This document shows, in pieces, positions 52,971 through 61,930 of a stretch of DNA of 64,000 nt. The stretch is from contig NZ_CP051230.1 of assembly GCF_017792385.1 (NCBI RefSeq), positions 1,550,001 to 1,614,000 of the forward strand. The letters run 5' to 3'. Every line of letters starts with the position of its first letter. Positions within the stretch are counted from its first letter, which is position 1. A program made the translations under genes and the position numbers. The notes below the pieces were generated by a model, which worked only from the letters and a program-made list of their open reading frames with translations, had not been told where the DNA came from and made no database searches. Origin of the DNA: Hyphomonas sp. GTDB taxonomy: Bacteria; Pseudomonadota; Alphaproteobacteria; Caulobacterales; Hyphomonadaceae.

Positions 52971-54452
52971 ATGGTTTCTGGCACATGCATCCTGTTCGCG
53001 TTTTATGCGGCCATGGGTGCAGATGGGGTCTGGGCGCGGGATCGCTTCCCGCAACACTTGTTCGATACGCTGGCTGAGCCGCCGCCTGATCCGGCGCTGG
53101 CGAACCGGGCCGCGGAAGGCTTCCCGTCGCGCTTTGTCGGCCTGTCTGCCAAGACCGGCCTGGTGCGTGGTCAGGCCCGCCTTGTCGGACGGGCCCTCAC
53201 GGTGCTGGGCATTGCCGGACTGGTGGCGACCGGCTGGACGGTGACGGCTCTGGCCTGGGCGGGGTTCGTCCTGTTTGCGCTGGTCATGGCATTCCGCTTC
53301 GGTCTGACGATGCTGGGGGGAAGCCGGACCCATCTTCTGACCGATCCGGTGTCGGTATCCCTGCTGCTGCCGCGCTACACGATCCTGATCGCCCTGAAGG
53401 ACGAGGCGGCCTGCATGCCGCAATTGTCGCGTGCCCTGATGTCGCTCGACTATCCGCGTCACCTTCTGGATGTGAAGCTGCTGCTCGAAACCGGGGATGC
53501 GGACACCAAGGCCGCCATTCATTCCCAGATCTGGCCCGAAGGCACGGAAGTCCTGGTGCTGCCGCCCGGCTGTCCGCAGACCAAGCCGCGCGCCCTCAAT
53601 TACGGCCTGTTGCGCGCCCGCGGGGCTTTCGTCACCGTCTATGATGCCGAGGACAGGCCCAATCCGGGCCAGTTGCTGGACGCGGCGCGGCATTTTGCGT
53701 GGAATCCACAGCTTGCCTGTATCCAGGCGCCCCTTGTCGGCAATGTCCGGGGCGCCGGCTGGCTGGCGCGGCACTGGGCGCTTGAATATGCCATCCAGTT
53801 CAACCGGTTGATGCCGGCGCTGGCGCGGCTCGGCCTGCCGATCGCGCTGGGCGGGACGAGCAATCATTTCCGCAAGGCAGACCTCATGGCGGTCGGAGGA
53901 TGGGATGCCTGGAACGTCACCGAGGACGCAGATCTCGGCCTGCGGCTTGCCCGGCTCGGCCGAAGGATCGGCGTGATCGCGCCGGCGACGGTGGAAGTGC
54001 CGCCCGGAAAGCTGGATGTGTGGATCGGGCAGAGGTCGCGCTGGCTGAAGGGCTTCCTGCAGACCTGGCTGGTCCTGATGCGCGATCCTCAAGGGGCCAT
54101 CAGCTCCATGGGCGTGTCAGGCTTCCTGTCCATGCAATTGATGCTGGGGGGAACCATCCTGTCGGCGCTGGTGCATCTGCCCTGGCTGGTCTGGTGCCTT
54201 GTCTGCCTGCTGAGCCCCGAGGCGGAGGTGAGCCTGTTCAGCTGGAGCGCACTGGGATTGTCCTGGACGCTGGGCATGGCCACGGCGCTGAGTGTACCGC
54301 GCAGCGCGTTCGGGGCGCGGCTGCGGGATCTGCTGTCCGTTCCGTTCTATTGGCCGCTCCAGTCCGTGGCGGTGCTGCGCGCGCTCTACAGCCTGGCGCG
54401 GCGGCCGCATTACTGGGTGAAGACCCCGCATGAAGCCCCGTCTTTTCCCTGA
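52971..54452 (+). CDS. family-2 glycosyltransferase, membrane-bound
   Basis: A 493-residue protein. One or two N-terminal membrane segments (about 70-105) precede the GT-A domain with LIALKDEAACMPQLSRAL, YDAEDRPNPGQL (DxD-like), TEDADLGLRL and QRSRWLKG (QxxRW). Three or more C-terminal membrane segments follow, as in processive synthases. The product is unknown. No other glycan gene is adjacent. The exact start is uncertain because no clear ribosome site is seen; it is divergent from the photolyase gene. Confidence 0.82.
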   Translation: MVSGTCILFAFYAAMGADGVWARDRFPQHLFDTLAEPPPDPALANRAAEGFPSRFVGLSAKTGLVRGQARLVGRALTVLGIAGLVATGWTVTALAWAGFVLFALVMAFRFGLTMLGGSRTHLLTDPVSVSLLLPRYTILIALKDEAACMPQLSRALMSLDYPRHLLDVKLLLETGDADTKAAIHSQIWPEGTEVLVLPPGCPQTKPRALNYGLLRARGAFVTVYDAEDRPNPGQLLDAARHFAWNPQLACIQAPLVGNVRGAGWLARHWALEYAIQFNRLMPALARLGLPIALGGTSNHFRKADLMAVGGWDAWNVTEDADLGLRLARLGRRIGVIAPATVEVPPGKLDVWIGQRSRWLKGFLQTWLVLMRDPQGAISSMGVSGFLSMQLMLGGTILSALVHLPWLVWCLVCLLSPEAEVSLFSWSALGLSWTLGMATALSVPRSAFGARLRDLLSVPFYWPLQSVAVLRALYSLARRPHYWVKTPHEAPSFP

Positions 54453-54569
54453 CCGAAGCCGGGGCCCGGCCGGGCAGGGGGGCGCCTTCTAACGCAAGGT
54501 CAGAGCTTGGCGCTGCCTGCTGATAGGCATAAGGTCGGCCCATCTACCGTTGCCCCGCAGGAGTCCGAT

Positions 54570-55784
54570 ATGGCGTATGATGAATCTGTTGATCTCGAAC
54601 AGTTTCGCGCAGAAACGCGCGAATGGCTGGAGGAGAATTGTCCGCCGTCCATGCGCACGCCGATGAAGGATGACGAGATTGTCTGGGGCGGAAAGCGCGA
54701 GACCTTCAAGAACCCCGAGGCCAAGGTTTGGCTGGAGCGGATGGGCGAGAAGGGCTGGACCGCCCCGGAATGGCCCGCGAAGTATGGCGGCGGCGGCCTG
54801 AGCCGGGCCCAGAACCGCGTGCTGCAGGAAGAACTGCGCCGCATCAAGGCCCGCCCGGCCCTGTTCTCCTTCGGGCTCTGGATGTTTGGTCCGGCCCTGC
54901 TGGAATTCGGCAATGAAGAACAGAAGCTGCGCTTCATTCCGGACATCGTGAAAGGAAAGACACGCTGGTGCCAGGGCTATTCCGAACCGGGTGCGGGCTC
55001 TGACCTCGCAGACCTTCAGACGCGGTGCGAGGACAAGGGCGATCATTATCTGATCAATGGCCAGAAGGTCTGGACCTCCTATGCGGACAAGGCCGACTGG
55101 ATCTTCTGCCTCGTGCGCACCGATACGAGCGTGAAGCATGAAGGCATCAGCTTCATCCTGTTCGACATGGAAAGCGAAGGCGTCGAGGCCCGCCCCATCC
55201 TGCTGATCTCCGGCGAGAGCCCATTCTGCGAAACCTTCTTCACGGATGTGAAAGTGCCGAAGGACCAATTGGTCGGCGATGTGAATGGCGGCTGGAAGAT
55301 TGCCAAACGCCTGTTGCAGTTCGAGCGCTCCTCCATCTCTGCCGGCGGATTTGGCGGCACGGGAGGCTCCGGCATTCTGGGACCGGAAGAATATGCCAAG
55401 ATGCATATCGGCACCGATGGCGAGGGCCGCCTGATTGACGGGGACCTCCGTGGACGGATTGCAGACCACAAGATGTATGCCAAGGCGTTCAATCTGACGG
55501 TTCAGCGTCAGGCCGAACAGGCCAAGGCGGGCCAGCAGGTGGGCCATACGGCATCCATCCTGAAATATGGTGCAGCGAAGATGAACCAGGACCGGCACGA
55601 ATTGCTGGTCGAAGCGCTCGGCACGGAAGGCCTCGGATGGCAAGGGGAGGGCTTTGATCCTTCCGCGAAGAAGGTCACGCGGCAATGGCTGCGGTCCAAG
55701 GGCAATTCCATTGAAGGCGGCACCAGTGAGATCAACCTCAATGTGATCTCCAAGCGTGTGCTTGGCCTGAAGGACCACCAATAG
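54570..55784 (+). CDS. acyl-CoA dehydrogenase
   Basis: A 404-residue FAD enzyme oxidising acyl-CoA to enoyl-CoA. Signatures are WCQGYSEPGAGSDLADLQTR (flavin-site region) and IEGGTSEINLNVISKRVLGL at the end. It is the large subunit type of paired ACADs in fatty-acid, steroid-side-chain or similar degradation. The start at 54570 follows the GCAGGAG site. The next genes, a small membrane protein and a second ACAD, are spaced by 2 bases and a 4-base overlap, so this is one operon. Confidence 0.92.
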   Translation: MAYDESVDLEQFRAETREWLEENCPPSMRTPMKDDEIVWGGKRETFKNPEAKVWLERMGEKGWTAPEWPAKYGGGGLSRAQNRVLQEELRRIKARPALFSFGLWMFGPALLEFGNEEQKLRFIPDIVKGKTRWCQGYSEPGAGSDLADLQTRCEDKGDHYLINGQKVWTSYADKADWIFCLVRTDTSVKHEGISFILFDMESEGVEARPILLISGESPFCETFFTDVKVPKDQLVGDVNGGWKIAKRLLQFERSSISAGGFGGTGGSGILGPEEYAKMHIGTDGEGRLIDGDLRGRIADHKMYAKAFNLTVQRQAEQAKAGQQVGHTASILKYGAAKMNQDRHELLVEALGTEGLGWQGEGFDPSAKKVTRQWLRSKGNSIEGGTSEINLNVISKRVLGLKDHQ

Positions 55785-55786
55785 GC

Positions 55787-56110
55787 ATGACATCCACACA
55801 GGTCATCCTCCTGTTTCTCGGCACGCCCTTTCTGGCGGGAGTCCTGGCTCCCTTCTTTCGGGGACGCTGGCCGGTGCAGGCGGCTGTGTGGATGCTTGCG
55901 CTGCTGTCGACCCTGATTGTTGTCTATATCTGGGCCGGCATGGAAGCAGCGCGATTTGAATTGACAAATATAAGGCTGGCGCTCGCGGCCAGCGCCCTGT
56001 GGAGCACATCCGGCCTGGCTGGCCTGCTCGTGGGGCGTGAGGCGGAAAATGTGCGGCGCGTTGCCAGAAACACCAGGGACAAACGCAAGGCTTCGGAGAT
56101 ATTCAGATGA
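55787..56110 (+). CDS. small membrane protein within the ACAD operon
   Basis: A 107-residue protein with about three hydrophobic segments (VILLFLGTPFLAGVLAPFF, AAVWMLALLSTLIVVYIWAG, LALAASALWSTSGLAGLLVG). A basic tail follows. No family is recognised. It starts two bases after the first ACAD stop and overlaps the second ACAD by ATGA, so it is genuinely in the operon. Confidence 0.7.
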   Translation: MTSTQVILLFLGTPFLAGVLAPFFRGRWPVQAAVWMLALLSTLIVVYIWAGMEAARFELTNIRLALAASALWSTSGLAGLLVGREAENVRRVARNTRDKRKASEIFR

Positions 56111-57243
56111 CATTCCTTTTGACGGAAGACCAGGAAATGCTGCGGGACACCGCCATGGCTTTCGCCCGCGATGAACTGCCGGTGACCCGGCTGCGGTCCC
56201 TGCGGGATTCGGGCGCCAATGGCGTCGACCCCGAGACGCGCCAGAAACTGGCCGAACTCGGCTTCTTCGGCGTGATCATTCCGGATGAGCCGGGCGGCGA
56301 ACATTTCGGCCTGGTCGGCCTGGGCCAGATCCTGGAAGCGCAGGGCCGCACCCTGGCGGCGACGCCCGTGCTGCAGACCGCCCTGATCGCTGCCAGCGCC
56401 CTGCAATTGGGAGGCAGCGCCGAACAGCAATCCGAATGGTTGCCGAAAATTGCCGGCGGCGAGACGAGCTTCGCGCTCGCCCTGGACGAGACTGCGCATT
56501 TCAATCCGCTGGGCGTGGCCACGGAAGCCGAGCGCAACGGGCAGGGCTATACGCTGAACGGCATGAAGCGGTTCGTGCCGGATGCGCACCATGCCGACAT
56601 GCTGATCGTGGTGGCGCGCACTTTCGGTGAAGCCGGCGACCGGCACGGCCTGACCCTGTTCCTGGTTCCGAGGGATGCGAAAGGTGTGTCGATCCAGACG
56701 CTGAACTCGGTTGATTCCCATGGCGCCGCGCATGTCACGCTGGAAGATGTCATCGTGCCGGACAGCGCCGTGATCGGGGCCGTCGACAAGGGTGCCGACA
56801 TTCTGGAGCCGGTGCTGGACCGCGCGGCAATCGGCCAGGCCGCCGAAATGCTGGGCAGTGCGCAGGCCGCCTTCGACATGACCCTGGAATACCTGAACAG
56901 CCGCAAGCAGTTCGGCCAGCTCATCGGGTCGTTCCAGGCGCTGCAGCATCGCGCCGCGAAGATGTTCACGGAACTGGAACTGACCCGCTCCTGCGTGGCC
57001 GCAGCCCTGGCCGCCGTCGATGCCGGCAAGGACACGGTTCCGGAACTGGCAAGCCTGGCCAAGGCGCGTGCCAGCGACCTGGTTCACCTTGTCTCGAATG
57101 AATGTGTGCAGATGCATGGCGGGATCGGCATGACCGATGATGCAGATCCGGGCCTCTACATGAAGCGCGCGCGTGTGCAGGAAGCACTGTTCGGGTCGGC
57201 CAGCTGGCATCGCGACCGGTATGCCCGTCTTGCCGGTTTCTGA
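56107..57243 (+). CDS. acyl-CoA dehydrogenase, second subunit type
   Basis: A 378-residue ACAD-fold protein. It has FLTEDQEMLRDTAMAFARDE at the N-terminus, DEPGGEHFGLVGL, LNSRKQFGQLIGSFQALQHR and VQMHGGIGMTDDADPGLYMK. The pair of unlike ACADs in one operon suggests a heterotetrameric enzyme as known for steroid and branched-chain acyl-CoA oxidation. The substrate is not known. A strong terminator follows. Confidence 0.92.
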   Translation: MTFLLTEDQEMLRDTAMAFARDELPVTRLRSLRDSGANGVDPETRQKLAELGFFGVIIPDEPGGEHFGLVGLGQILEAQGRTLAATPVLQTALIAASALQLGGSAEQQSEWLPKIAGGETSFALALDETAHFNPLGVATEAERNGQGYTLNGMKRFVPDAHHADMLIVVARTFGEAGDRHGLTLFLVPRDAKGVSIQTLNSVDSHGAAHVTLEDVIVPDSAVIGAVDKGADILEPVLDRAAIGQAAEMLGSAQAAFDMTLEYLNSRKQFGQLIGSFQALQHRAAKMFTELELTRSCVAAALAAVDAGKDTVPELASLAKARASDLVHLVSNECVQMHGGIGMTDDADPGLYMKRARVQEALFGSASWHRDRYARLAGF

Positions 57244-57264
57244 TCCGGTCTGCCCTGAAACGAG

Positions 57265-57298
57265 AAAAGCCGGGAAGGTCTGACCTTCCCGGCTTTTT
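57265..57298. terminator. bidirectional terminator between ACAD operon and DUF2853 gene
   Basis: Bases 57265-57280 and 57282-57297 are perfect inverted copies (16 bases each) around GGTCTGACC, with T-runs in both directions. It can end the rightward ACAD operon and the leftward DUF2853 gene. Confidence 0.88.
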
Positions 57299-57318
57299 CA
57301 ATTTTGCAGGTCGCCTGG

Positions 57319-57747
57319 CTAGCCCTTCAGGACAGAGCCTTTCTTCAGCGCCTTGGCGATCAGGTAGTACATGACCGGGCGATGCTTTGCGCGCACGGAT
57401 TTTCCGTACTTGGCAACGGCATCCGCAATGGCGGCGTCGGCCTTGGCTTCGTCGGTCACGCCCAGCTTCTTTGCAATGAAGCCTTTCTTGATGCGGCCGA
57501 GTTCTTCCTTGTCCGATGCCGCAACCGTTGCGGAGTCTGCCTTGTAGATGGTTGGTCCGCACGCTTTCACGGCGGCTTCCAGCAGAGCCATGTCGGAGCG
57601 GGTTTCACCCACCTTCTCCTTCAGGTCCGTGGTGTATTTCTCCATCAGCACTTCCTTCGGAGAAGGTGCCTTGGCAGGCTTGGTCGTTTTCGGTGCAGCA
57701 GCTTTCTTGGGCGCCGCGGCTTTCTTGGCTTTGGTTGCTTTTGCCAT
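57319..57747 (-). CDS. DUF2853 protein with histone-H1-like tail
   Basis: A 142-residue protein. The first 28 residues are almost only Lys, Ala, Pro and Thr (KAKKAAAPKKAAAPKTTKPA), like bacterial histone-H1-type tails. From about 30 the DUF2853 domain follows: EVLMEKYTTDLKEKVGE, SDKEELGRIKKGFIAKKLGV and KHRPVMYYLIAKALKK. The family's function is unknown; the tail suggests DNA binding. Starts with a good purine run. Confidence 0.85.
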   Translation of the reverse strand: MAKATKAKKAAAPKKAAAPKTTKPAKAPSPKEVLMEKYTTDLKEKVGETRSDMALLEAAVKACGPTIYKADSATVAASDKEELGRIKKGFIAKKLGVTDEAKADAAIADAVAKYGKSVRAKHRPVMYYLIAKALKKGSVLKG

Positions 57748-57900
57748 GGGAGTGTCTCCTCAATGGGCCCGCCGAACGGGCGTTTTTGACTTTACGCAGC
57801 TAACAACACGAATCAGTTTGAAACGCAGTTCGAACACTGACCCGTTTTTCCACAGCCTGCCAACCCCTTTTGCGTAGTATTCCCGTGTCATCCGTATCCT

Positions 57901-57914
57901 GAATACAGGTATTC
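57901..57914. promoter_or_regulatory. inverted repeat, candidate operator before glutamate-synthase-like gene
   Basis: GAATACAGGTATTC is a six-base inverted repeat with a two-base gap. A third half site GTATTC lies at 57877-57882. It is 114 bases before the ATG of the rightward gene and in the region divergent from the DUF2853 gene. Confidence 0.4.
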
Positions 57915-58027
57915 CGATGTCGCCGGCGCGCCCTTGTTCGTAATGCAGGCAGCAGACTTGTTTGATTGACGCCTTGCAGCAAGTAGAAGACATCTGGATA
58001 GAAGACTGGCTGAGAAAAGAGGGCTGC

Positions 58028-59623
58028 ATGCTCAGATATCTACCATGGCTCGCGACCGTTCTGCTTCTGGGGGCGAGCCTTGCCCTGATGCAACAGCATG
58101 GCTGGCTGGCCTATGTTGCGATGATCCTGGCGCCGTTTGCGCTGACCGGTCTGTATGATGTGTTTCAGCGTCGGCACACTCTGTGGCGCAACTATCCGCT
58201 GATGGCGCGTATCCGGTGGATTGCGGAAGAGCTGCGCCCGTTCCTGCGCGCCTATATCGTCGAGAGCGAGACCGAAGGGCGGCCCTTCAACCATGAAGAC
58301 CGCGCCATGGTGTATCGCCGGGCGAAGGATGTTTCTTCGGTGGAACCGTTCGGCAGCCATCTCGATGTCGACAAGCCGCCTTATGAATGGCTGGCGCATT
58401 CCATTGCGGCGCGGCATCCGGAGGAAACCGATCCGCGTGTGAGGGTGGGGGCTCCGGGCACCGCGCAACCCTATGCGGCGAGTGTGTTCAACATCTCTGC
58501 AATGAGTTTCGGATCGCTCGGGGCGCATGCGATCGAGGCGCTGTCGACCGGCGCGCGCCTTGGCGGTTTCTATCACGATACGGGCGAAGGCGGCGTGTCG
58601 CGCTATCACCGCGCCGGCGGGGGGGATCTCGTCTGGGAGATCGGGTCGGGCTATTTCGGCTGCCGCGCGGCGGATGGCTCGTTTGATGCGGCGAAGTTTG
58701 CGGAGACGGCCCGGGACCCGCAGATCAAGATGATCGAGGTGAAGCTGAGCCAGGGCGCGAAGCCTGGCCATGGCGGCGTGCTGCCGGGGGAGAAGGTCAC
58801 GCGCGAGATTGCCGAAGCGCGCGGCATTGCGATTGGAGAAACCTGCGTGTCGCCGCCGGCGCATACGAGTTTCTCCACACCGGTCGGATTGCTGGAATTC
58901 GTGTCCACCCTGCGCGACCTGTCCGGCGGCAAACCGGTCGGCATCAAGTTCGCCGTCGGCAATCGCTGGGAGACGCTGGCGGTCTGCAAGGCGATGCTGG
59001 AGACCGGCATGCGGGTGGACTTCATGGTGGTGGATGGCGGGGAAGGGGGTACCGGCGCAGCGCCGTCGGAATTCCTGGATCATGTCGGCGCGCCACTGCG
59101 CCAGGCGCTGGTGCTGACCCGCAACGCGCTGGTGGGCACCGGCCTGAAGCAGGATGTGCGCCTGGCGTGCTCGGGCAAGCAGATCAGCGCGTTCGCAATC
59201 GCCTCCTCCATGGCGCTCGGGGCGGACTGGGTGAACACGGCGCGCGGCTTCATGTTCGCGCTGGGATGCATCCAGTCGCTGAATTGCCACAACAATACCT
59301 GCCCGACCGGCATCGCGACCTCCGACAGGGGACGCCAGCGCGGTCTGGTCGTGGCGGACAAGGCGGTCCGCGTCAGGAATTTCCACCACAACACGGTCAA
59401 GGCGCTGATGGAGGTGGTGGGCGCTGCGGGCTGTGACCATCCGGCAGAGCTGACACCCCGGCATGTCATGCACCGGGTGACCGAGGACATCGCCTACACG
59501 GCCGAGCGGGCCTATCAGCTGGTGCAGCATGAACAATTGCTGCGCGCGCCGCAGGAGACGCAGCTGGCCGATGAATGGCGCCTGGCGCAGGCCCACAGCT
59601 TCGCGCCGGCGGGCCAGTCCTGA
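58028..59623 (+). CDS. FMN-binding glutamate-synthase-family protein
   Basis: A 531-residue protein. Two membrane segments at the N-terminus (about 5-45) precede a domain like the FMN/central part of glutamate synthase. Visible motifs are SAMSFGSLGAHAIEAL, KPGHGGVLPGEKVT, VDGGEGGTGAAPSEF and the iron-sulfur cysteines in GCIQSLNCHNNTCPTGIA. No amidotransferase domain is present, so it is not a complete GltB. The membrane-tethered stand-alone form is widespread; its reaction is uncertain. The ATG at 58028 begins at the first membrane segment. Confidence 0.87.
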   Translation: MLRYLPWLATVLLLGASLALMQQHGWLAYVAMILAPFALTGLYDVFQRRHTLWRNYPLMARIRWIAEELRPFLRAYIVESETEGRPFNHEDRAMVYRRAKDVSSVEPFGSHLDVDKPPYEWLAHSIAARHPEETDPRVRVGAPGTAQPYAASVFNISAMSFGSLGAHAIEALSTGARLGGFYHDTGEGGVSRYHRAGGGDLVWEIGSGYFGCRAADGSFDAAKFAETARDPQIKMIEVKLSQGAKPGHGGVLPGEKVTREIAEARGIAIGETCVSPPAHTSFSTPVGLLEFVSTLRDLSGGKPVGIKFAVGNRWETLAVCKAMLETGMRVDFMVVDGGEGGTGAAPSEFLDHVGAPLRQALVLTRNALVGTGLKQDVRLACSGKQISAFAIASSMALGADWVNTARGFMFALGCIQSLNCHNNTCPTGIATSDRGRQRGLVVADKAVRVRNFHHNTVKALMEVVGAAGCDHPAELTPRHVMHRVTEDIAYTAERAYQLVQHEQLLRAPQETQLADEWRLAQAHSFAPAGQS

Positions 59624-59804
59624 ACCTGTGCAGGGCAGGCGGCCGGGGCGAAGACTGATAAAATGACGGAACCGCCTGGCGCGGCGCCGTATTTGACAAG
59701 GTGCCTGCAAAGCAGGCAGGGCCATGGTTTCTGCAGGGGCAAGCCGGGCCCCGGCATTGGGAAGGGAGTGGCGCCGCGCTAGACCGGGCCGGACAGGAAG
59801 GGCA

Positions 59805-61199
59805 ATGACAGACCAGACATCGTCACAAGCATCGCGATTGATCGCCGTGTCGAACCGGACGGCTGCCGGGCAGGAAAGCCGGGCTGGTGGACTGGCCGTG
59901 GCCCTCTGGGACACGCTGGCAGACACACGGGGACTGTGGATCGGCTGGAGCGGCCGCATCCTGGACTTTCCCAGCAGCCGCGCAAAACGAAGCGAGGAAG
60001 ACGGGGTCGAGTTCGCGCTGACCGACTATTCCCGTGACCAGTATGACGGCTTCTATCTCGGCTATGCGAACAGCGTGCTGTGGCCAGTGATGCACAACCG
60101 GATCGATCTCGCCGTCTTCGATTCCGCCTTCTATCGCTACTATGTCGAGATCAATGAGAAGTTTGCCGACATCGTGCAGCAGCAGGCCACGCCGTCAGAC
60201 ATCGTCTGGGTGCATGACTATCATTTCCTGTTGCTGGGCGACATGCTGCGCGAAGATGGCTGGACCGGGAAGTGCGGTTTCTTCCTGCACATTCCGTTTC
60301 CCGCGCCGGAAGTGTTCCGTGCCATCCCGCAGCACCGCAAGCTGGCGCGTGGCCTGTTCGCCTATGATGTGGTGGGCCTGCAATGCGGCAAGGATCTCGC
60401 AAACCTTGCCCAATACCTGGAAGAGGAATTCGGGGCCGAGGAATTGCCGGACGGCCGGTTCAGGGTCGAAGACCGGATCGTGCACCTGCTGCACTGCCCC
60501 ATCGGCATCGACAGCCGGAGCTTTGCCGAGGCGGCCACGGCGGAACCAGCCACGCTTGCCGCGGCGCGCCTGTCGCGCTTCCTGGGGGATCGGGACCTGG
60601 TCATCGGTGTAGACCGGATGGATTATTCCAAGGGCCTGCCGCAGCGGTTCGAAGGCATGGCCAAACTGTTCGACCGGTATCCGGACCTGCACGGACGCAT
60701 CTCGTTCACGCAGATCGCGCCACCTTCGCGGTCCGTGGTGGAGGAGTATGCCCAATTGCGCGAACAGCTCGACGCGCTCTCCGGACGGATCAATGGCGAT
60801 TATGGTGACCTGGACTGGATGCCTATCCGGTATCTGGCGCGGGGATATGATCGCGAGGAAATTGCCGGTCTCTACCGCCGCGCCAAGGCCTGTCTCGTCA
60901 CGCCATTGCAGGACGGCATGAATCTTGTTGCGAAGGAATTCGTTGCGGCGCAGGACCCGGAAGATCCGGGTGTTCTGATCCTGTCGCAATTCGCCGGTGC
61001 CGCGGAACAGATGAAGGAGGCGATCATCATCAATCCCTATGACAGTTCGGCAATTGCGGAAGCGGTCAAGCAGGCCATTGAAATGTCCCGAGAAGAGCGC
61101 TGCATGCGTTGGCAGAGCCTGTATGAGAACATCATGTCGCAAGACATCCACTGGTGGCGGACACGCTTCCTGACGGCCTTTGACGAGGTGCCCGCATGA
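59805..61199 (+). CDS. otsA: trehalose-6-phosphate synthase
   Basis: A 464-residue GT20 enzyme making trehalose-6-phosphate from UDP-glucose and glucose-6-phosphate. Motifs are VSNRTAA, VHDYHFLLLG, HIPFPAPEVFR, GVDRMDYSKGLPQRFEG and TPLQDGMNLVAKEFVAAQ. Ribosome site AGGAAGGG precedes the ATG at 59805. It overlaps otsB by four bases, making an otsA-otsB-GH15 operon for osmo- and stress protection. Confidence 0.95.
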   Translation: MTDQTSSQASRLIAVSNRTAAGQESRAGGLAVALWDTLADTRGLWIGWSGRILDFPSSRAKRSEEDGVEFALTDYSRDQYDGFYLGYANSVLWPVMHNRIDLAVFDSAFYRYYVEINEKFADIVQQQATPSDIVWVHDYHFLLLGDMLREDGWTGKCGFFLHIPFPAPEVFRAIPQHRKLARGLFAYDVVGLQCGKDLANLAQYLEEEFGAEELPDGRFRVEDRIVHLLHCPIGIDSRSFAEAATAEPATLAAARLSRFLGDRDLVIGVDRMDYSKGLPQRFEGMAKLFDRYPDLHGRISFTQIAPPSRSVVEEYAQLREQLDALSGRINGDYGDLDWMPIRYLARGYDREEIAGLYRRAKACLVTPLQDGMNLVAKEFVAAQDPEDPGVLILSQFAGAAEQMKEAIIINPYDSSAIAEAVKQAIEMSREERCMRWQSLYENIMSQDIHWWRTRFLTAFDEVPA

Positions 61200-61930
61200 C
61201 CCAGCTGCTGTCGACCCCACCGCAGCTTGATCGCTCAGTCGCCCTGTTCCTGGATTTCGACGGTACCCTGTCACCGCTTCAGGATGATCCGGACGCCGTC
61301 TTCCTGGAGCCCGGCATGGACACTGTTCTGGCGCGCCTCTCCAGCATTCTTGACGGCGCTGTGGCGATCCTGTCGGGCCGGGATCTTTCAGACTTGTCGA
61401 AACGGGTGCCGCAATCGCTCTGGCGATTTGGCAATCATGGCCTTCGTGCAGCGTCGCCGGGCACGCCGGCAGGGGAGGTCGCAGCGCCTGCGCCGGCAGA
61501 CCTTCTGGCGGACATGATGGCCATTGTCACGGCATATGATGGGGTTCGACTCGAAGAGAAAGGGCCTGTGCTTGCCGTGCACTACCGGGCGGCCCCGGAC
61601 CGCGGCGCGATGCTGACAGAGAAGCTTGGCGACGTCATAAGTAGGTATACAGATTATTCGCTGCAGTCCGGCAAGATGGTGCTGGAGGCAAAGCCGAGCG
61701 GCGCAAACAAGGGCGTCTGCCTGCGCCGTGCGATGGAGACGGAGCCCTTTGCCGGGCGCACGCCGGTCATGATCGGTGACGACCGGACAGACGAGGACGC
61801 GTTCGGCATGGCCCGGCAGCTGGGAGGCTGGGCCGTGAAAGTGGGCCCGGGCGAGACGCAGGCAGGATATCGGCTGGAATCGCATCGCGATGTTGCGGCA
61901 TTCCTCAAACAGGCATTGGAAACATCATGA
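61196..61930 (+). CDS. otsB: trehalose-6-phosphate phosphatase
   Basis: A 244-residue HAD-fold phosphatase converting trehalose-6-phosphate to trehalose. Motif I is LFLDFDGTLSPL, motif II AILSGRD, and motif IV GDDRTDEDAFG; GNHGLR and VHYRAAP are typical of the family. It overlaps otsA and the GH15 gene by ATGA on each side, so expression is coupled. Confidence 0.95.
   Translation: MTQLLSTPPQLDRSVALFLDFDGTLSPLQDDPDAVFLEPGMDTVLARLSSILDGAVAILSGRDLSDLSKRVPQSLWRFGNHGLRAASPGTPAGEVAAPAPADLLADMMAIVTAYDGVRLEEKGPVLAVHYRAAPDRGAMLTEKLGDVISRYTDYSLQSGKMVLEAKPSGANKGVCLRRAMETEPFAGRTPVMIGDDRTDEDAFGMARQLGGWAVKVGPGETQAGYRLESHRDVAAFLKQALETS

Noticed and set aside
59668..59691. GGAAC with CGTA 15 bases later upstream of otsA, as a possible EcfG stress promoter
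   Set aside because: The usual pattern is GGAAC-N16/17-CGTT; both spacing and the -10 match are off. Trehalose genes are often EcfG targets, but this site is not convincing.
58040..59959. Minus-strand open frame of about 640 codons
   Set aside because: Antisense to the FMN-binding glutamate-synthase-like gene; Arg/His-rich composition without motifs.
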